64,000 nucleotides of DNA from JAZPYZ01 sp045544455 (GCA_045544455.1 JAZPYZ010000009.1:1-64000), one strand, 5' to 3'; counted from the stretch's first letter, positions 50,739-60,429 are shown. Numbers and translations are program-made. The notes: generated from the sequence alone by a model not told the origin.

Positions 50739-51659
50739 ATGACAATGGCACAACAGTTTATTCAACTGCGCCGTGACCGCGGCCGCTACACCGGGGAAGC
50801 GGTGCGCGCCGGTTCTCTTTGTTGTACCAATCATAGCGGTTGGGTGGATCGCGTGATCGATGGGGAGATGATCTATTCTCACCGCGACAACACCTATACT
50901 CGTGCGAACTTTACCGAAGGGTTGCACGCGCACGAATACTACGAACTACTGATCTATTTGCGCGGCGAGGTAGAGTACGTCAAAGAAAATACGCTTATCA
51001 AACCGGCGGCGTATTCGGTTATTTGCTTTGAACCCGGCCAGGTGCACACCGCCCGTCTGGTCGAACCGTCCCGATACGAACGGGTGGTCTTGTACTTTAC
51101 CGATGACTTTTTCCGCCACGGAGACGGCGTGGTATCGATGACCGATTTTATCGATAAGGCACGGCGTTCGGCGTTTGCGCTGGACGAAACGGCTGCCGAA
51201 CAGGTGGCGGCACTCGTCCAAAAAATCGATGCGGTCGCGGATGGCGACAGGCCGTTCGGCGGCTTGCTGATCAAAGCGTATATCATCGAATTGTTTGGCT
51301 TGTTTAATCGCATCGATATGGACGCCTCCGCCGCCGAACGGTTGTCCGACGATATGACCGAGATCAAGCGATACATCGACTCGTCGTTTGCCTCGATCGA
51401 TTCGATCGGCGCGGTGGCCGACCGGTTTCATTATAGCCGGGAACACCTGTCACGCAAATTCAAAAGTCGGTTCAACATTGCGATTTCCGACTATTTGGCG
51501 AAACGTCGTGTGCTCGAAAGTTTGCCGTTGATCGAACAGATGACCGGTGCCGAGGTTGCGTATGCGGTGGGATTCCACAGTCAAGCGGCGTTTATCGCGG
51601 CGTTCAAACACCACATGGGCTACCTGCCGTCGGCGTATAAACAACATAAAAAAGGCTGA
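50739..51659 (+). CDS. AraC-family transcriptional regulator
   Basis: The 306-residue protein has an N-terminal cupin-type sensor domain (GLHAHEYYELLIYLRGEVEYV near residue 52) and a C-terminal double helix-turn-helix (AVADRFHYSREHLSRKFKS and AEVAYAVGFHSQAAFIAAFKHHMG). The cupin usually binds a sugar or other small ligand. CAGGAGG precedes ATG 50739. It is divergent from the FAD oxidoreductase, which it probably activates through the direct repeats. Its stop lies in the following terminator stem. Confidence 0.93.
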   Translation: MTMAQQFIQLRRDRGRYTGEAVRAGSLCCTNHSGWVDRVIDGEMIYSHRDNTYTRANFTEGLHAHEYYELLIYLRGEVEYVKENTLIKPAAYSVICFEPGQVHTARLVEPSRYERVVLYFTDDFFRHGDGVVSMTDFIDKARRSAFALDETAAEQVAALVQKIDAVADGDRPFGGLLIKAYIIELFGLFNRIDMDASAAERLSDDMTEIKRYIDSSFASIDSIGAVADRFHYSREHLSRKFKSRFNIAISDYLAKRRVLESLPLIEQMTGAEVAYAVGFHSQAAFIAAFKHHMGYLPSAYKQHKKG

Positions 51660-51683
51660 ACCGATCGGTTCAGCCTTTTTTTT
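51648..51683. terminator. Bidirectional terminator, AraC gene/metG-tatD operon
   Basis: AAAAAAGGCTGAACC pairs with GGTTCAGCCTTTTTT around GATC. The stop codon of the regulator and that of tatD are both within it. Confidence 0.93.
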
Positions 51684-52446
51684 ATATACCAAATAAATTC
51701 CGCGCATTTTGATTGGTTTGCGCGATCACCTCGTCGGGGGTGATACCGCGCAGTTCGGCGATCTTCGCCGCGGTATGCGTCATCATGGTCGAATCGCACC
51801 GATGTCCGCGCAGCGGCACCGGTGCCATATACGGGCAATCGGTTTCGATCAACAACCGGTCGGCATCCACCGCCGCCGCGACCGCACATGGTTTTTTTGC
51901 GTTCTTAAACGTTACCGCGCCACCGAGTCCGATATACATCCCGAGATTTAACACGTCACGCATCATTTCCACACTACCTGAAAAGCAATGTACCACGCCG
52001 CGCGGCCGGTATTTCTGCAACAGGTTCAACACGTCCTCATGCGCTTCGCGATCGTGTACGATCACCGGCGCATCGAGTTCACACGCGAGCGCCAACTGCC
52101 GTTCAAACCATTCCTGTTGCAACGCGCGCGGAAAGGTGTCGTAATGGTAATCCAACCCGATTTCCCCGATCGCCACCACTTTGGGATGAGCATACAGGGC
52201 TTTCAGCGTATCCAGATACGAAAAGTCCGCGGTATCGAGTTCCGATGGGTGAATACCGATTGCGGCATACACGTGTGGGTGTTGTTCCGCCATCGAGATC
52301 GTGTGTTTTACTGATTCGGGAGAGGTGGCGGCATTGAGCACTAACTCCACCCCGTGCGCCGGCATCGCGGCAAGCAGTTCGTCGCGGTCGGGTTCAAACC
52401 GCGCGTCGTCGTAATGCGCGTGGGAATCCAACAACCGCGCGCTCAT
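51682..52446 (-). CDS. tatD: TatD-family deoxyribonuclease/hydrolase
   Basis: The 254-residue product has the TIM-barrel metal site: H9/H11 in DSHAHYDD, GEIGLDYHYD, VHDREAHED, VHCFSGS and ETDCPYMAP. TatD proteins degrade DNA in vitro and act in repair and quality control. It overlaps metG by four bases (ATGA) and is read from the same promoter. Confidence 0.94.
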   Translation of the reverse strand: MSARLLDSHAHYDDARFEPDRDELLAAMPAHGVELVLNAATSPESVKHTISMAEQHPHVYAAIGIHPSELDTADFSYLDTLKALYAHPKVVAIGEIGLDYHYDTFPRALQQEWFERQLALACELDAPVIVHDREAHEDVLNLLQKYRPRGVVHCFSGSVEMMRDVLNLGMYIGLGGAVTFKNAKKPCAVAAAVDADRLLIETDCPYMAPVPLRGHRCDSTMMTHTAAKIAELRGITPDEVIAQTNQNARNLFGI

Positions 52447-54380
52447 CGTACGCGACTTCCCGGTTCAATTCCGTCCACAAAGATGACTTTAGCGGCATCC
52501 CCTTGGTCGGCCGCCAGCAACATGCCTTGGCTTTCCACGCCACAAAGCACCGCCGGCTTCAGGTTCGCGACCAAAATGACCGATTTGCCTTTCAGTTCGT
52601 CCGGCGTATACCACAACGCAATACCGGAACACACCGTCCGCGGCGTATCGGTACCGTCATCCAGCGTCAATTTCAACAACTTTTTCGCTTTTTTGATCGG
52701 TTCGCAATCCACAATCTTCGCGACACGCAGATCCACCTTCATAAAATCGTTGATCCCAATCTGGTCGAGAAATACGATGTTTTGTTTATCTTCTTCCGCC
52801 GCTTCCTCGGCCGGTTTCGGCATTTCGGCGGCGATTTCTTCCAACATTTTTTCCGCATCGATCCGCGCAAACAACGGGGTTGCCGTGCCGGTCTGATAGG
52901 TCCGGGTAGCATCGTACGCACAACCGTCAAACGAATCCGCCAACGTGGTGCCGAGTTGCGCCATCATGGCCCGACAGGTCGACGGCATCACCGGCGCGAA
53001 CAACAGCGCGAGGATACGAATGCCTTCCGCCAAATGATACAACACTTCTTTGAGTCGATCGTGTTGTGCTTCGTCTTTGGCCAACGCCCACGGGGCGGTC
53101 TGGTCGATGTATTTGTTGCATTGTTTTGCGAGTTCCAACACCGCTTGTATCGCATCGGCGTTGCGATATTCGTCCATCGCTTTCATATAGGTGTTCACCG
53201 AACGGACGATCGTTTCTTCCAGTTCGGTATCCGCTTCACCGGCCACACCGGTAGAGGAGAGTGCCCCACCGAAATACTTGTTCGCCATTGCCACCGTTCG
53301 GTTAACTAAGTTGCCGATGGTGTTGGCCAGATCGCTGTTATATAACCCAATCAAGCTTTCGTAGGTGATGGTTCCGTCCTGCGCAAACGGCATCTGCGAC
53401 AGCAGATAATACCGCACCGCATCCACGCCAAACCGATTCACCAAATCGTCGGCATACATCACGTTGCCCAACGATTTCGACATCTTGTCTTCACCCGACA
53501 ACAACCACGGATGTCCCAATACTTGTTTCGGCAGTTCAATCCCCAACGCCATCAAAATGATCGGCCAATAAATGGTGTGGAACCGCACGATATCTTTACC
53601 GATAACGTGCAGATCGGCCGGCCAATATTTTTGATACAGTTCACCACTGCCGTCGGGATGATACCCGATCCCGGTAATATAGTTGGATAACGCATCGATC
53701 CATACGTAGATCACGTGTTTGGGATCAAATTCTACCGGAACACCCCATTTAAAGGACGAGCGCGACACGCACAGATCCTGCAAACCGGGTTTGAGGAAAT
53801 TGTTAACCATTTCGTGTTTACGAGAATCCGGCTTAATGAAATCCGGATGTTGTTCGTAATATTCCATCAATTTATCGCCGTATTTGCTGAGTTTCAGGAA
53901 ATACGCTTCCTCTTTCGCGTCCACAACGTCGCGTCCGCAATCGGGACATTTGCCGTCCACCAACTGCGACGGGGTAAAGAAGGATTCACACGGCACGCAA
54001 TATTTACCCTCGTATTCGCTTTTATAAATATCGCCTTGTTCATATAACTTTTTAAAGATCGCGGCGACCGCTTTTTCGTGATCTTCGTCGGTGGTACGGA
54101 TAAACCGGTCATAGGTGGTATCCAAGCAATCCCATACCGCTTTGATTTGCGCCGCGATTCCGTCGACGTATTCTTTGGGGGTTCTTCCTTCTGCCGCGGC
54201 ATATTCTTCGATCTTTTGTCCGTGTTCATCCGAACCGGTCAAAAAATGCACGTCAAACCCTTGCATTCGTTTATACCGCGCGATCATGTCGGCGAGCACG
54301 ATATCGTAGGCGTTGCCGATATGCGGTTTGCGCGATGCGTAGGCGATCGCGGTGGTGATGTAAAATGTTTTTTGATCCAT
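52443..54380 (-). CDS. metG: Methionyl-tRNA synthetase
   Basis: This 645-residue enzyme charges tRNA-Met. The catalytic motif reads PHIGN in place of HIGH, the second is DKMSKSLGN, a CxxC...CxxC zinc knuckle is present (CVPCES and CPDCGR), and the C-terminal OB-fold tRNA-binding domain (about 540-645; FMKVDLRVAKIVDCEPI) is fused as in most Gram-positive bacteria. The anticodon domain is intact. AAGGGAG precedes the ATG. Confidence 0.95.
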   Translation of the reverse strand: MDQKTFYITTAIAYASRKPHIGNAYDIVLADMIARYKRMQGFDVHFLTGSDEHGQKIEEYAAAEGRTPKEYVDGIAAQIKAVWDCLDTTYDRFIRTTDEDHEKAVAAIFKKLYEQGDIYKSEYEGKYCVPCESFFTPSQLVDGKCPDCGRDVVDAKEEAYFLKLSKYGDKLMEYYEQHPDFIKPDSRKHEMVNNFLKPGLQDLCVSRSSFKWGVPVEFDPKHVIYVWIDALSNYITGIGYHPDGSGELYQKYWPADLHVIGKDIVRFHTIYWPIILMALGIELPKQVLGHPWLLSGEDKMSKSLGNVMYADDLVNRFGVDAVRYYLLSQMPFAQDGTITYESLIGLYNSDLANTIGNLVNRTVAMANKYFGGALSSTGVAGEADTELEETIVRSVNTYMKAMDEYRNADAIQAVLELAKQCNKYIDQTAPWALAKDEAQHDRLKEVLYHLAEGIRILALLFAPVMPSTCRAMMAQLGTTLADSFDGCAYDATRTYQTGTATPLFARIDAEKMLEEIAAEMPKPAEEAAEEDKQNIVFLDQIGINDFMKVDLRVAKIVDCEPIKKAKKLLKLTLDDGTDTPRTVCSGIALWYTPDELKGKSVILVANLKPAVLCGVESQGMLLAADQGDAAKVIFVDGIEPGSRVR

Positions 54381-54425
54381 AAGAAAAACTCCCTTCCGAC
54401 AAATGAGTCGTTGTGCTATCTACTT

Positions 54426-54453
54426 ATTTTACCAAATTTACAAAAAAATACAA
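54426..54453 (-). promoter_or_regulatory. Promoter of metG-tatD
   Basis: On the minus strand TTGTAT (54453-54448) and TAAAAT (54431-54426) are 16 bases apart with TGG before the -10 box. No T-box leader is visible upstream of metG. Confidence 0.65.
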
Positions 54454-54497
54454 GACCTCTGTGGCGAAAAGTTGCTAAAGTGGGGCAAGATTCGCCC

Positions 54498-54527
54498 TTG
54501 ACAAGTCGGATTGGCCGGCGGTATCAT
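54498..54527 (+). promoter_or_regulatory. Promoter of the pseudouridine synthase gene
   Basis: A perfect TTGACA (54498-54503) and TATCAT (54522-54527) are 18 bases apart; CGG precedes the -10 box. Confidence 0.75.
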
Positions 54528-54562
54528 AACGGTATTGTTATCGAAGAGGGGGGTGACGTCGT

Positions 54563-55441
54563 TTGCGCGAACTGACTTTTACCGTACCGGACGCGTTTGA
54601 CAACGCCACCATGCAGCAGTTTTTGCGGCAGGCATGCGGCCTTTCGTGGCGGATGGTGGTGCGGCTGAAACGGGTCGAACGCGGTATGACCGCCGACGGT
54701 GTACCGTTGCGCAGTATCGACCGAATCAGCGCCGGTCAAACGGTGGTGCTCCGCATGCCGGAAGATACTCTGCGCGTCGAACCGATGGATCTGCCCATTT
54801 CGGTGGTGTTTGAGGATGAGAACCTGCTTGTGGTGGACAAACCGCCGTATCTTGCGGTGCATCCGTCCGCCGGACTGCCCGATCCCACCTTGGCCAACAT
54901 GGTCGCGGCCCATTTTCTAAAACAAGGTAGTGCCGTCTCGTTTCGCCCGGTTAATCGGTTAGATCGTAACACCAGCGGTCTGTTACTTGCCGGTAAAAAT
55001 AGTCACGTCACTTATGCGCTGGGTGGCAAGGTACAAAAAACCTATCTCGCGATCGTGCTCGGCCGTTTAGAGGGAAGCGGCACGGTGGACGCGCCCATCC
55101 GCATCAAAGACGGTTGTTGTATCACGCGCGAGGTAGGGGAAGGCGGCAAAGAAAGCGTCACCCACTACGAGTCGGTCGCCGCGTGCAACGAGATATCGCT
55201 GATTCGCCTGCGGTTGGAAACCGGCCGCACGCATCAGATTCGGGTGCACATGGCGCATCTGGGATTTCCACTTGCCGGCGATACCATGTACGGCACGGAT
55301 GAGACGGTTATGCCGCGCCACGGCTTGCATTGTACCGAAATGTCGTTTACCCATCCCATAACCGGTGAGCCGATAATCCTCACCAGCCCCCTGCCCGACG
55401 ACATGCGGCACGTGCTGGAGAAATATGGAATAACGATATAA
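54563..55441 (+). CDS. RluA/RluD-family pseudouridine synthase
   Basis: The 292-residue enzyme isomerises uridine in rRNA or tRNA. It has a degenerate N-terminal S4-like domain (about 1-80), the catalytic RLDRNTSGLLL with the active-site Asp, and ETGRTHQIRVHMAHLGFPLAGD. The start is TTG 54563 with GAGGGGGG upstream; no ATG would keep the N-terminal domain. Which RNA it modifies cannot be read. Confidence 0.92.
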   Translation: MRELTFTVPDAFDNATMQQFLRQACGLSWRMVVRLKRVERGMTADGVPLRSIDRISAGQTVVLRMPEDTLRVEPMDLPISVVFEDENLLVVDKPPYLAVHPSAGLPDPTLANMVAAHFLKQGSAVSFRPVNRLDRNTSGLLLAGKNSHVTYALGGKVQKTYLAIVLGRLEGSGTVDAPIRIKDGCCITREVGEGGKESVTHYESVAACNEISLIRLRLETGRTHQIRVHMAHLGFPLAGDTMYGTDETVMPRHGLHCTEMSFTHPITGEPIILTSPLPDDMRHVLEKYGITI

Positions 55442-55476
55442 AAAGAAGCAGTTTGCCGGATGCAAACTGCTTCTTT
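55442..55476. terminator. Bidirectional terminator, pseudouridine synthase/lepA operon
   Basis: A 15-bp stem (AAAGAAGCAGTTTGC and complement) with a 5-base loop and short T runs on both sides, placed between converging stop codons. Confidence 0.88.
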
Positions 55477-55478
55477 GT

Positions 55479-56474
55479 TTAGGTTATGTTTTGGGTATAT
55501 TTGCATTTGGGATAGTTTGAACAACCGTAAAATTGATTGCCGGCATTGGCACCTTTTGTTGCGGTCCTCAAAACAAGCACGGCACCGCATTTGGGACATA
55601 ACAGAGACGGTTCTTGCTGCGGCATTGAGAGAGAGTCGGTTCCTGCCGTTGTCTGAGAAGCCGAAACCGGTTCGTCAGTCGATTCAGTTGCCGGTGACGT
55701 TAGATTTTGACGAATATGTGCGACGTGTTGTTCTTTGATAGTAGCGTCTACCTGTGTGCAAGGATACAGTTGTTTGTAGAAAGTGTCTATATCTTGCTCA
55801 CTTAGCACATTGTCCGATGTTTGGTTACATATCGACGAGACCACAAAGGCTACCTCGTCGCGTTTGATAACACGAACATCGGGATTCTTTACATCGATAC
55901 TTTTTAACGTGCATCTTTCCGAAAAGACAATGATGGAGTGCATGGGGATATTTTCGCCTAAAAAGGTGGTTAGGTGTTTGATGTGGGATCGGTTTTGCAT
56001 AATGGGGTTGTAAAATGATTCCTTGTGGCTATGCCCTTTTCCGGTTGGTAAGGTTTGATACCAGTTTTTTTGATATTCGTTACCGAAGATCCACCCACTA
56101 TAATTTTTGCTTTCAAATACAAAGATACCGTGTGGGCCTATCATCAAAACGTCAATTTCGGATGTTTCGCCATTTTCTTTCGGGACGTAGACGTTAAAAA
56201 GGAATTTAAACCCTTTCGCTTCCAACGGTTTAAGATATTTATATATACGATATTCGCCGTAGAGACCGGCATCTTGTCTAACCGATAGATACGGTTTTTT
56301 GGTGATTTGATAATAGGTTCCCTTTTTATAGTCCTTGATCTTTTTGCCAAAGATCACCGCGGCAACTGCGATACCGATTAGGCAGAATGGATGGAATAAC
56401 CACGAAAGGATGGTTGTTGCAAATGTGCTAAAAATAGTGGAAATGATCTGTCCTAAAAATTCGGTCAATTCCAT
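55479..56474 (-). CDS. NERD-domain protein with C-terminal topoisomerase-type zinc finger
   Basis: This 331-residue protein has an N-terminal membrane segment (about 26-43), a NERD nuclease-related domain (about 70-200; GEYRIYKYLKPLEA, then GETSEIDVLMIGPHGIFVFESKNYSG, where Glu, Asp and Glu-x-Lys match nuclease residues), and a C-terminal four-cysteine finger (CPKCGAVLVLR...CSNYPKCKY). The finger resembles topoisomerase I. The role is unknown. It is the last gene of the lepA operon, 21 bases after dus. Confidence 0.87.
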   Translation of the reverse strand: MELTEFLGQIISTIFSTFATTILSWLFHPFCLIGIAVAAVIFGKKIKDYKKGTYYQITKKPYLSVRQDAGLYGEYRIYKYLKPLEAKGFKFLFNVYVPKENGETSEIDVLMIGPHGIFVFESKNYSGWIFGNEYQKNWYQTLPTGKGHSHKESFYNPIMQNRSHIKHLTTFLGENIPMHSIIVFSERCTLKSIDVKNPDVRVIKRDEVAFVVSSICNQTSDNVLSEQDIDTFYKQLYPCTQVDATIKEQHVAHIRQNLTSPATESTDEPVSASQTTAGTDSLSMPQQEPSLLCPKCGAVLVLRTATKGANAGNQFYGCSNYPKCKYTQNIT

Positions 56475-56495
56475 CGTTACACCTCCCGATCTTAT

Positions 56496-57467
56496 TTACA
56501 CTTCTTCATTAAATCGAATCGCGTCGGCGCACAAGGCCTGCAGATCATCGAGCGTGGAGATCGTGCCGGCGCGTGCACGCAGGGAAGCCGCTTCACGCAA
56601 TCCGCGCATGTACCATGCGGCGTGTTTGCGCGCTTGTAAAAGTGCTCGTTTTTCACCTTTTTTCGATACCGCGCTTTCCACTTGGGAGTACAACACCATC
56701 ATGCGCTTGGCGACCGGCGGATCCGGCAACAGGCGCTCTTCATTCAAATACGCCTCGATCTGAGCAAACAACCACGGTGCGCCCAACGCACCGCGTCCGA
56801 CCATGATCAGGTCGCATCCGGTGTGTTCGTAGAGTGCGGCGGCCGATTTCGCATCGACCACGTCGCCGTTACCGATAACCGGCACCTTCACCGCGCGTTT
56901 GACGTCGCGGATAATATCCCAATCCACCGGCGGCGCATACATTTGGTCGCGTGTGCGGCCGTGCACCGTGATAGCGGCCGCACCGCCTGCTTCACACGCG
57001 AGCGCGACCTCAACCGCGTTAACTTCCGATTTTGAATACCCTTTTCGGATCTTCGCCGTTACCGGCACCGGTACGGTTTGTGCCACCGCGCGCACGATGC
57101 GTTCACACAGATCGGGATCGCGCATCAGCGCACTGCCGCAATGGTTGCCGGCAATTTTCGGGGCCGGACATCCCATGTTGATATCCAAAATATCCGGCCC
57201 GTACCGCATCGCGTGTTCGGCGGCTCTGGCCAAAATGTCGGGATCGTCCCCAAACAGTTGGATCGCCGCCGGATGCTCCCGTTCGCCAAGTCGCATTAAA
57301 TCATGGCTTTTCTTGTCTTCATAACATAGCCCTTTGCCGCTGACCATTTCGCTGACGACGTACGCCGCCCCGTAATCGATACAGATCTCGCGAAAGGCGC
57401 GATCGGTCACGCCGGCCATGGGGGCCAGTGCTGCTTTTCCTTGAATGGTTACTTGTCCGATATTCAT
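56496..57467 (-). CDS. dus: tRNA-dihydrouridine synthase, DusB-like
   Basis: This 323-residue flavoenzyme reduces uridine in tRNA to dihydrouridine. The FMN-binding TIM barrel shows APMAGVTDRAFR, LDINMGCPAPKIAGNHCGSAL with the Cys of the GCP motif, KIRKGY, TVHGRTRDQMY and VIGNGDVVD. It starts 3 bases after hemW in the same operon. Confidence 0.93.
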   Translation of the reverse strand: MNIGQVTIQGKAALAPMAGVTDRAFREICIDYGAAYVVSEMVSGKGLCYEDKKSHDLMRLGEREHPAAIQLFGDDPDILARAAEHAMRYGPDILDINMGCPAPKIAGNHCGSALMRDPDLCERIVRAVAQTVPVPVTAKIRKGYSKSEVNAVEVALACEAGGAAAITVHGRTRDQMYAPPVDWDIIRDVKRAVKVPVIGNGDVVDAKSAAALYEHTGCDLIMVGRGALGAPWLFAQIEAYLNEERLLPDPPVAKRMMVLYSQVESAVSKKGEKRALLQARKHAAWYMRGLREAASLRARAGTISTLDDLQALCADAIRFNEEV

Positions 57468-57470
57468 ACG

Positions 57471-58595
57471 TTACCCTGTTATCAGCCGCACCATAATGGC
57501 GTTCGAGACCAAAAAGCCGTCCCGCGTTAAGCGGATACCGGTTGGATCGGATACGCACAAATGGGCAGGAATTTTATCGGCGTTTTCACGCCAAGCGGTC
57601 GGGATAGATCTCCCAAACCGATGTTTAAACTCGTGTTCGACAATACCGTCGGTCAATCGTAATCGCAGTACCGCGTATTCTTGCATCGAATCGGTCGGCG
57701 GATCGTTGTCGTGTTCAGTCGGCACCGCGCCGCGGATCACCGCCGATAGATCACGCGGATATGCGAACCGTTTGCCGGCGATTTTGGAATGTGCCGCCGC
57801 CCCGATTCCCAGATAATCCGCCCCTTCCCAATACTTGAGATTGTGACGGCTTTTTTGCCCGTCTTTAGCAAAGTTAGAGATCTCGTACTGACGATATCCG
57901 GCGCGTTCCAGTTGTTCGCACGCGTGGATATACAGATCGGCCGCCCCGTCATCGTCCGGCAACCCGGCCGGGACACACGTCCCAAACGGGGTGTTCGGCT
58001 CGATTTTCAGCATATAGGCCGATACGTGCGTGCCGCCGAGTGTGCGGCAGGTTTCGATCGACTGGTCGATGTCGGCTGCGGTCTGTCCGGCCAAGGCCAA
58101 CATCAGGTCAAACGATAGGTTATCGATACCGGCTTTACGTACCGCCTCGGCCGCACGGGCGGTTTGATCGGCGCGATGTCGCCGCCCCAACCCCAGCAGT
58201 TCGCGGTCGTTTCCCGATTGCATTCCCAGCGATACCCGGTTGCCGCCCCCGGCACGAAACGCACGTAACGTATCGTACAAATCGTCTGCGGGATTGGCTT
58301 CCATCGTGATTTCCGCATCGCCCGTCAACGGGAACGCGCGGTTCACGCCATCCAGTAAGCGCGCGATGCGCGTGCCGCCCAACAACGATGGCGTGCCGCC
58401 ACCGAGATATACGGTATCGGCCGGGGTAGCCAGGTGTTTACCCCACGCGGCCAGATCGCGCTCAAGCGCCGCCACGTATTGATCTAACACCTCGTCGGTT
58501 TGCCCAGTCAGCGAATAGAAATCACAGTAGGGACATTTGCTCTTGCAAAACGGAATATGAAGATAAATACCTATCGGTTTTTTATCACGTTTCAT
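57471..58595 (-). CDS. hemW: HemW-like radical SAM protein
   Basis: The 374-residue protein has the radical SAM cluster C17-x3-C21-x2-C24 in FCKSKCPYCDFYS, YLGGGTPSLL and the HemW-type C-terminal domain. HemW proteins bind heme and are thought to be chaperones rather than coproporphyrinogen oxidases. Its start overlaps the end of lepA by 11 bases, a pairing common in Firmicutes. Confidence 0.93.
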   Translation of the reverse strand: MKRDKKPIGIYLHIPFCKSKCPYCDFYSLTGQTDEVLDQYVAALERDLAAWGKHLATPADTVYLGGGTPSLLGGTRIARLLDGVNRAFPLTGDAEITMEANPADDLYDTLRAFRAGGGNRVSLGMQSGNDRELLGLGRRHRADQTARAAEAVRKAGIDNLSFDLMLALAGQTAADIDQSIETCRTLGGTHVSAYMLKIEPNTPFGTCVPAGLPDDDGAADLYIHACEQLERAGYRQYEISNFAKDGQKSRHNLKYWEGADYLGIGAAAHSKIAGKRFAYPRDLSAVIRGAVPTEHDNDPPTDSMQEYAVLRLRLTDGIVEHEFKHRFGRSIPTAWRENADKIPAHLCVSDPTGIRLTRDGFLVSNAIMVRLITG

Positions 58596-60396
58596 CCAGT
58601 TTCAACACCGCCATAAACGCTTCCTGCGGCACTTCTACGCTGCCGAGTTGCCGCATCCGTTTTTTACCTTCTTTTTGCTTTTCAAGCAGTTTCTTTTTAC
58701 GCGTGATATCGCCACCGTAACATTTCGCCAACACGTCTTTGCGCAACGCTTTGATGGTTTCACGCGCAATGATCTTGCCGCCGATCGCCGCCTGGATCGG
58801 CACTTCAAACAACTGGCGCGGAATATGCTCTTTCAGTTTTTCGCACATGCGGCGTGCGCGCGAATACGAGTTGTCCGAAAACACGATAAACGACAAAGCA
58901 TCCACCACGTCTCCGTTGAGCATGATATCGAGCTTGACCAGTTTAGACGGGGCGTACCCCTTGAGTTCATAGTCGAAACTCGCATATCCGCGGGTACGGG
59001 ATTTCAACGCGTCAAAGAAATCGTACACGATCTCGTTTAGCGGCAGTTCGTAGTGGATTTCCACCCGTGTGGGATCCAGATATTTCATATCTTTAAATAC
59101 GCCGCGCCGTTCTTGACACAGTTCCATAATGTTCCCGACGTAATCGTTGGGCGCAAAGATGTTCGCATACGCGATCGGTTCTTCCGCCAACCGGATCGAA
59201 CCGGGATCCGGATAGTTGGTCGGGTTATCGATATATTGTACCGTGCCGTCGTTCATCGTGATACGGTAGATAACGCTTGGCGCGGTGGTAATCAGATCGA
59301 GGTTATATTCGCGTTCCAGGCGTTCCTGCACGATCTCGAGGTGTAACAACCCCAGAAAACCGCACCGGAACCCAAATCCCAGCGCGATAGACGTTTCCGG
59401 TTCAAAATGCAATGCTGCGTCGTTGAGTTGCAACCGTTCGAGCGCTTCGCGCAGATCTTGATAATGAGCGCTGTCGGCCGGGAAGATGCCGCAATATACC
59501 ATCGGGTTGACCTTGCGATACCCCGGCAACGGTTCGGCCGCCGGCTTGTCGGCGATCGTCACGGTATCGCCCACACGCGCATCGTCTACCGTTTTGATCG
59601 CCGCTGCAATATAACCGACCTGTCCGGCACACAACTCGCCGCAAGGTTCCAGTTTACCCGGACGCATCAACCCAACTTCCACCACGTCAAATTCCGCGCC
59701 GGTCGCCATCATCCGGATACGATCGCCCACTTTGATGCGGCCTTCTTTTACCCGGATATACACGATAACACCTTTATAACTGTCGTAATAACTGTCAAAG
59801 ATCAACGCTTGAAGCGGTGCGTCGTCGTCCCCTTGGGGCGCCGGCATTTTTTGCACGATTGCCTCTAATACCTGGTCGATGTTCAACCCCATTTTGGCCG
59901 AAACCAACGGCGTTTCGGACGCGTCCAACCCGATAATATCTTCAATTTCGGTGCGCACCTCTTCGGGGCGTGCCGACGGCAGATCGATTTTGTTGATCAC
60001 CGGCACGATCTCCAGCCCGTGGTCTAGCGCCAGGTACGTATTGGCAAGCGTGTGCGCTTCGATCCCCTGTGAGGCGTCGACGATCAGAATCGCGCCTTCA
60101 CAGGCGGCGAGTGACCGCGATACCTCGTAGTTAAAGTCAACGTGACCGGGCGTGTCGATCAAGTTAAAGGTATAGGTCTTGCCGTCTTGCGCTTGGTAGG
60201 ACAAGGTTACGGCGTGCGCTTTGATGGTGATGCCGCGTTCCCGTTCGAGATCCATACTGTCGAGCAACTGGTCTTCCATATCACGAAGCGCCACCGCCTG
60301 CGTCTGCTCTAAAATGCGGTCGGCAAGGGTGGATTTTCCGTGATCGATATGAGCCACAATACAAAAATTGCGGATGAGTTCGCGGGATTCGGCCAT
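58585..60396 (-). CDS. lepA: Elongation factor 4 (LepA)
   Basis: The 603-residue GTPase has G1 AHIDHGKST (15-23), G3 DTPGHVDF and G4 NKIDLPSA, the EF-G-like domains II, III and V, and the LepA-specific C-terminal domain ending GSVEVPQEAFMAVLKLDE. It helps ribosome biogenesis or back-translocation. It is the first gene of the operon with hemW, dus and the NERD gene. AGGTGT lies ahead of the ATG. Confidence 0.96.
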   Translation of the reverse strand: MAESRELIRNFCIVAHIDHGKSTLADRILEQTQAVALRDMEDQLLDSMDLERERGITIKAHAVTLSYQAQDGKTYTFNLIDTPGHVDFNYEVSRSLAACEGAILIVDASQGIEAHTLANTYLALDHGLEIVPVINKIDLPSARPEEVRTEIEDIIGLDASETPLVSAKMGLNIDQVLEAIVQKMPAPQGDDDAPLQALIFDSYYDSYKGVIVYIRVKEGRIKVGDRIRMMATGAEFDVVEVGLMRPGKLEPCGELCAGQVGYIAAAIKTVDDARVGDTVTIADKPAAEPLPGYRKVNPMVYCGIFPADSAHYQDLREALERLQLNDAALHFEPETSIALGFGFRCGFLGLLHLEIVQERLEREYNLDLITTAPSVIYRITMNDGTVQYIDNPTNYPDPGSIRLAEEPIAYANIFAPNDYVGNIMELCQERRGVFKDMKYLDPTRVEIHYELPLNEIVYDFFDALKSRTRGYASFDYELKGYAPSKLVKLDIMLNGDVVDALSFIVFSDNSYSRARRMCEKLKEHIPRQLFEVPIQAAIGGKIIARETIKALRKDVLAKCYGGDITRKKKLLEKQKEGKKRMRQLGSVEVPQEAFMAVLKLDET

Positions 60397-60429
60397 GATA
60401 ACACCTCAAAGAATAAAATCAATGTGTAC

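Noticed and set aside
54381..54562. T-box leader for metG
   Set aside because: The region holds promoters for both strands and no specifier hairpin, T-box core sequence or terminator upstream of metG.
55479..56474. NERD protein as part of a phage defence island
   Set aside because: The neighbours are lepA, hemW, dus and a pseudouridine synthase; no restriction, toxin or mobile genes are nearby.
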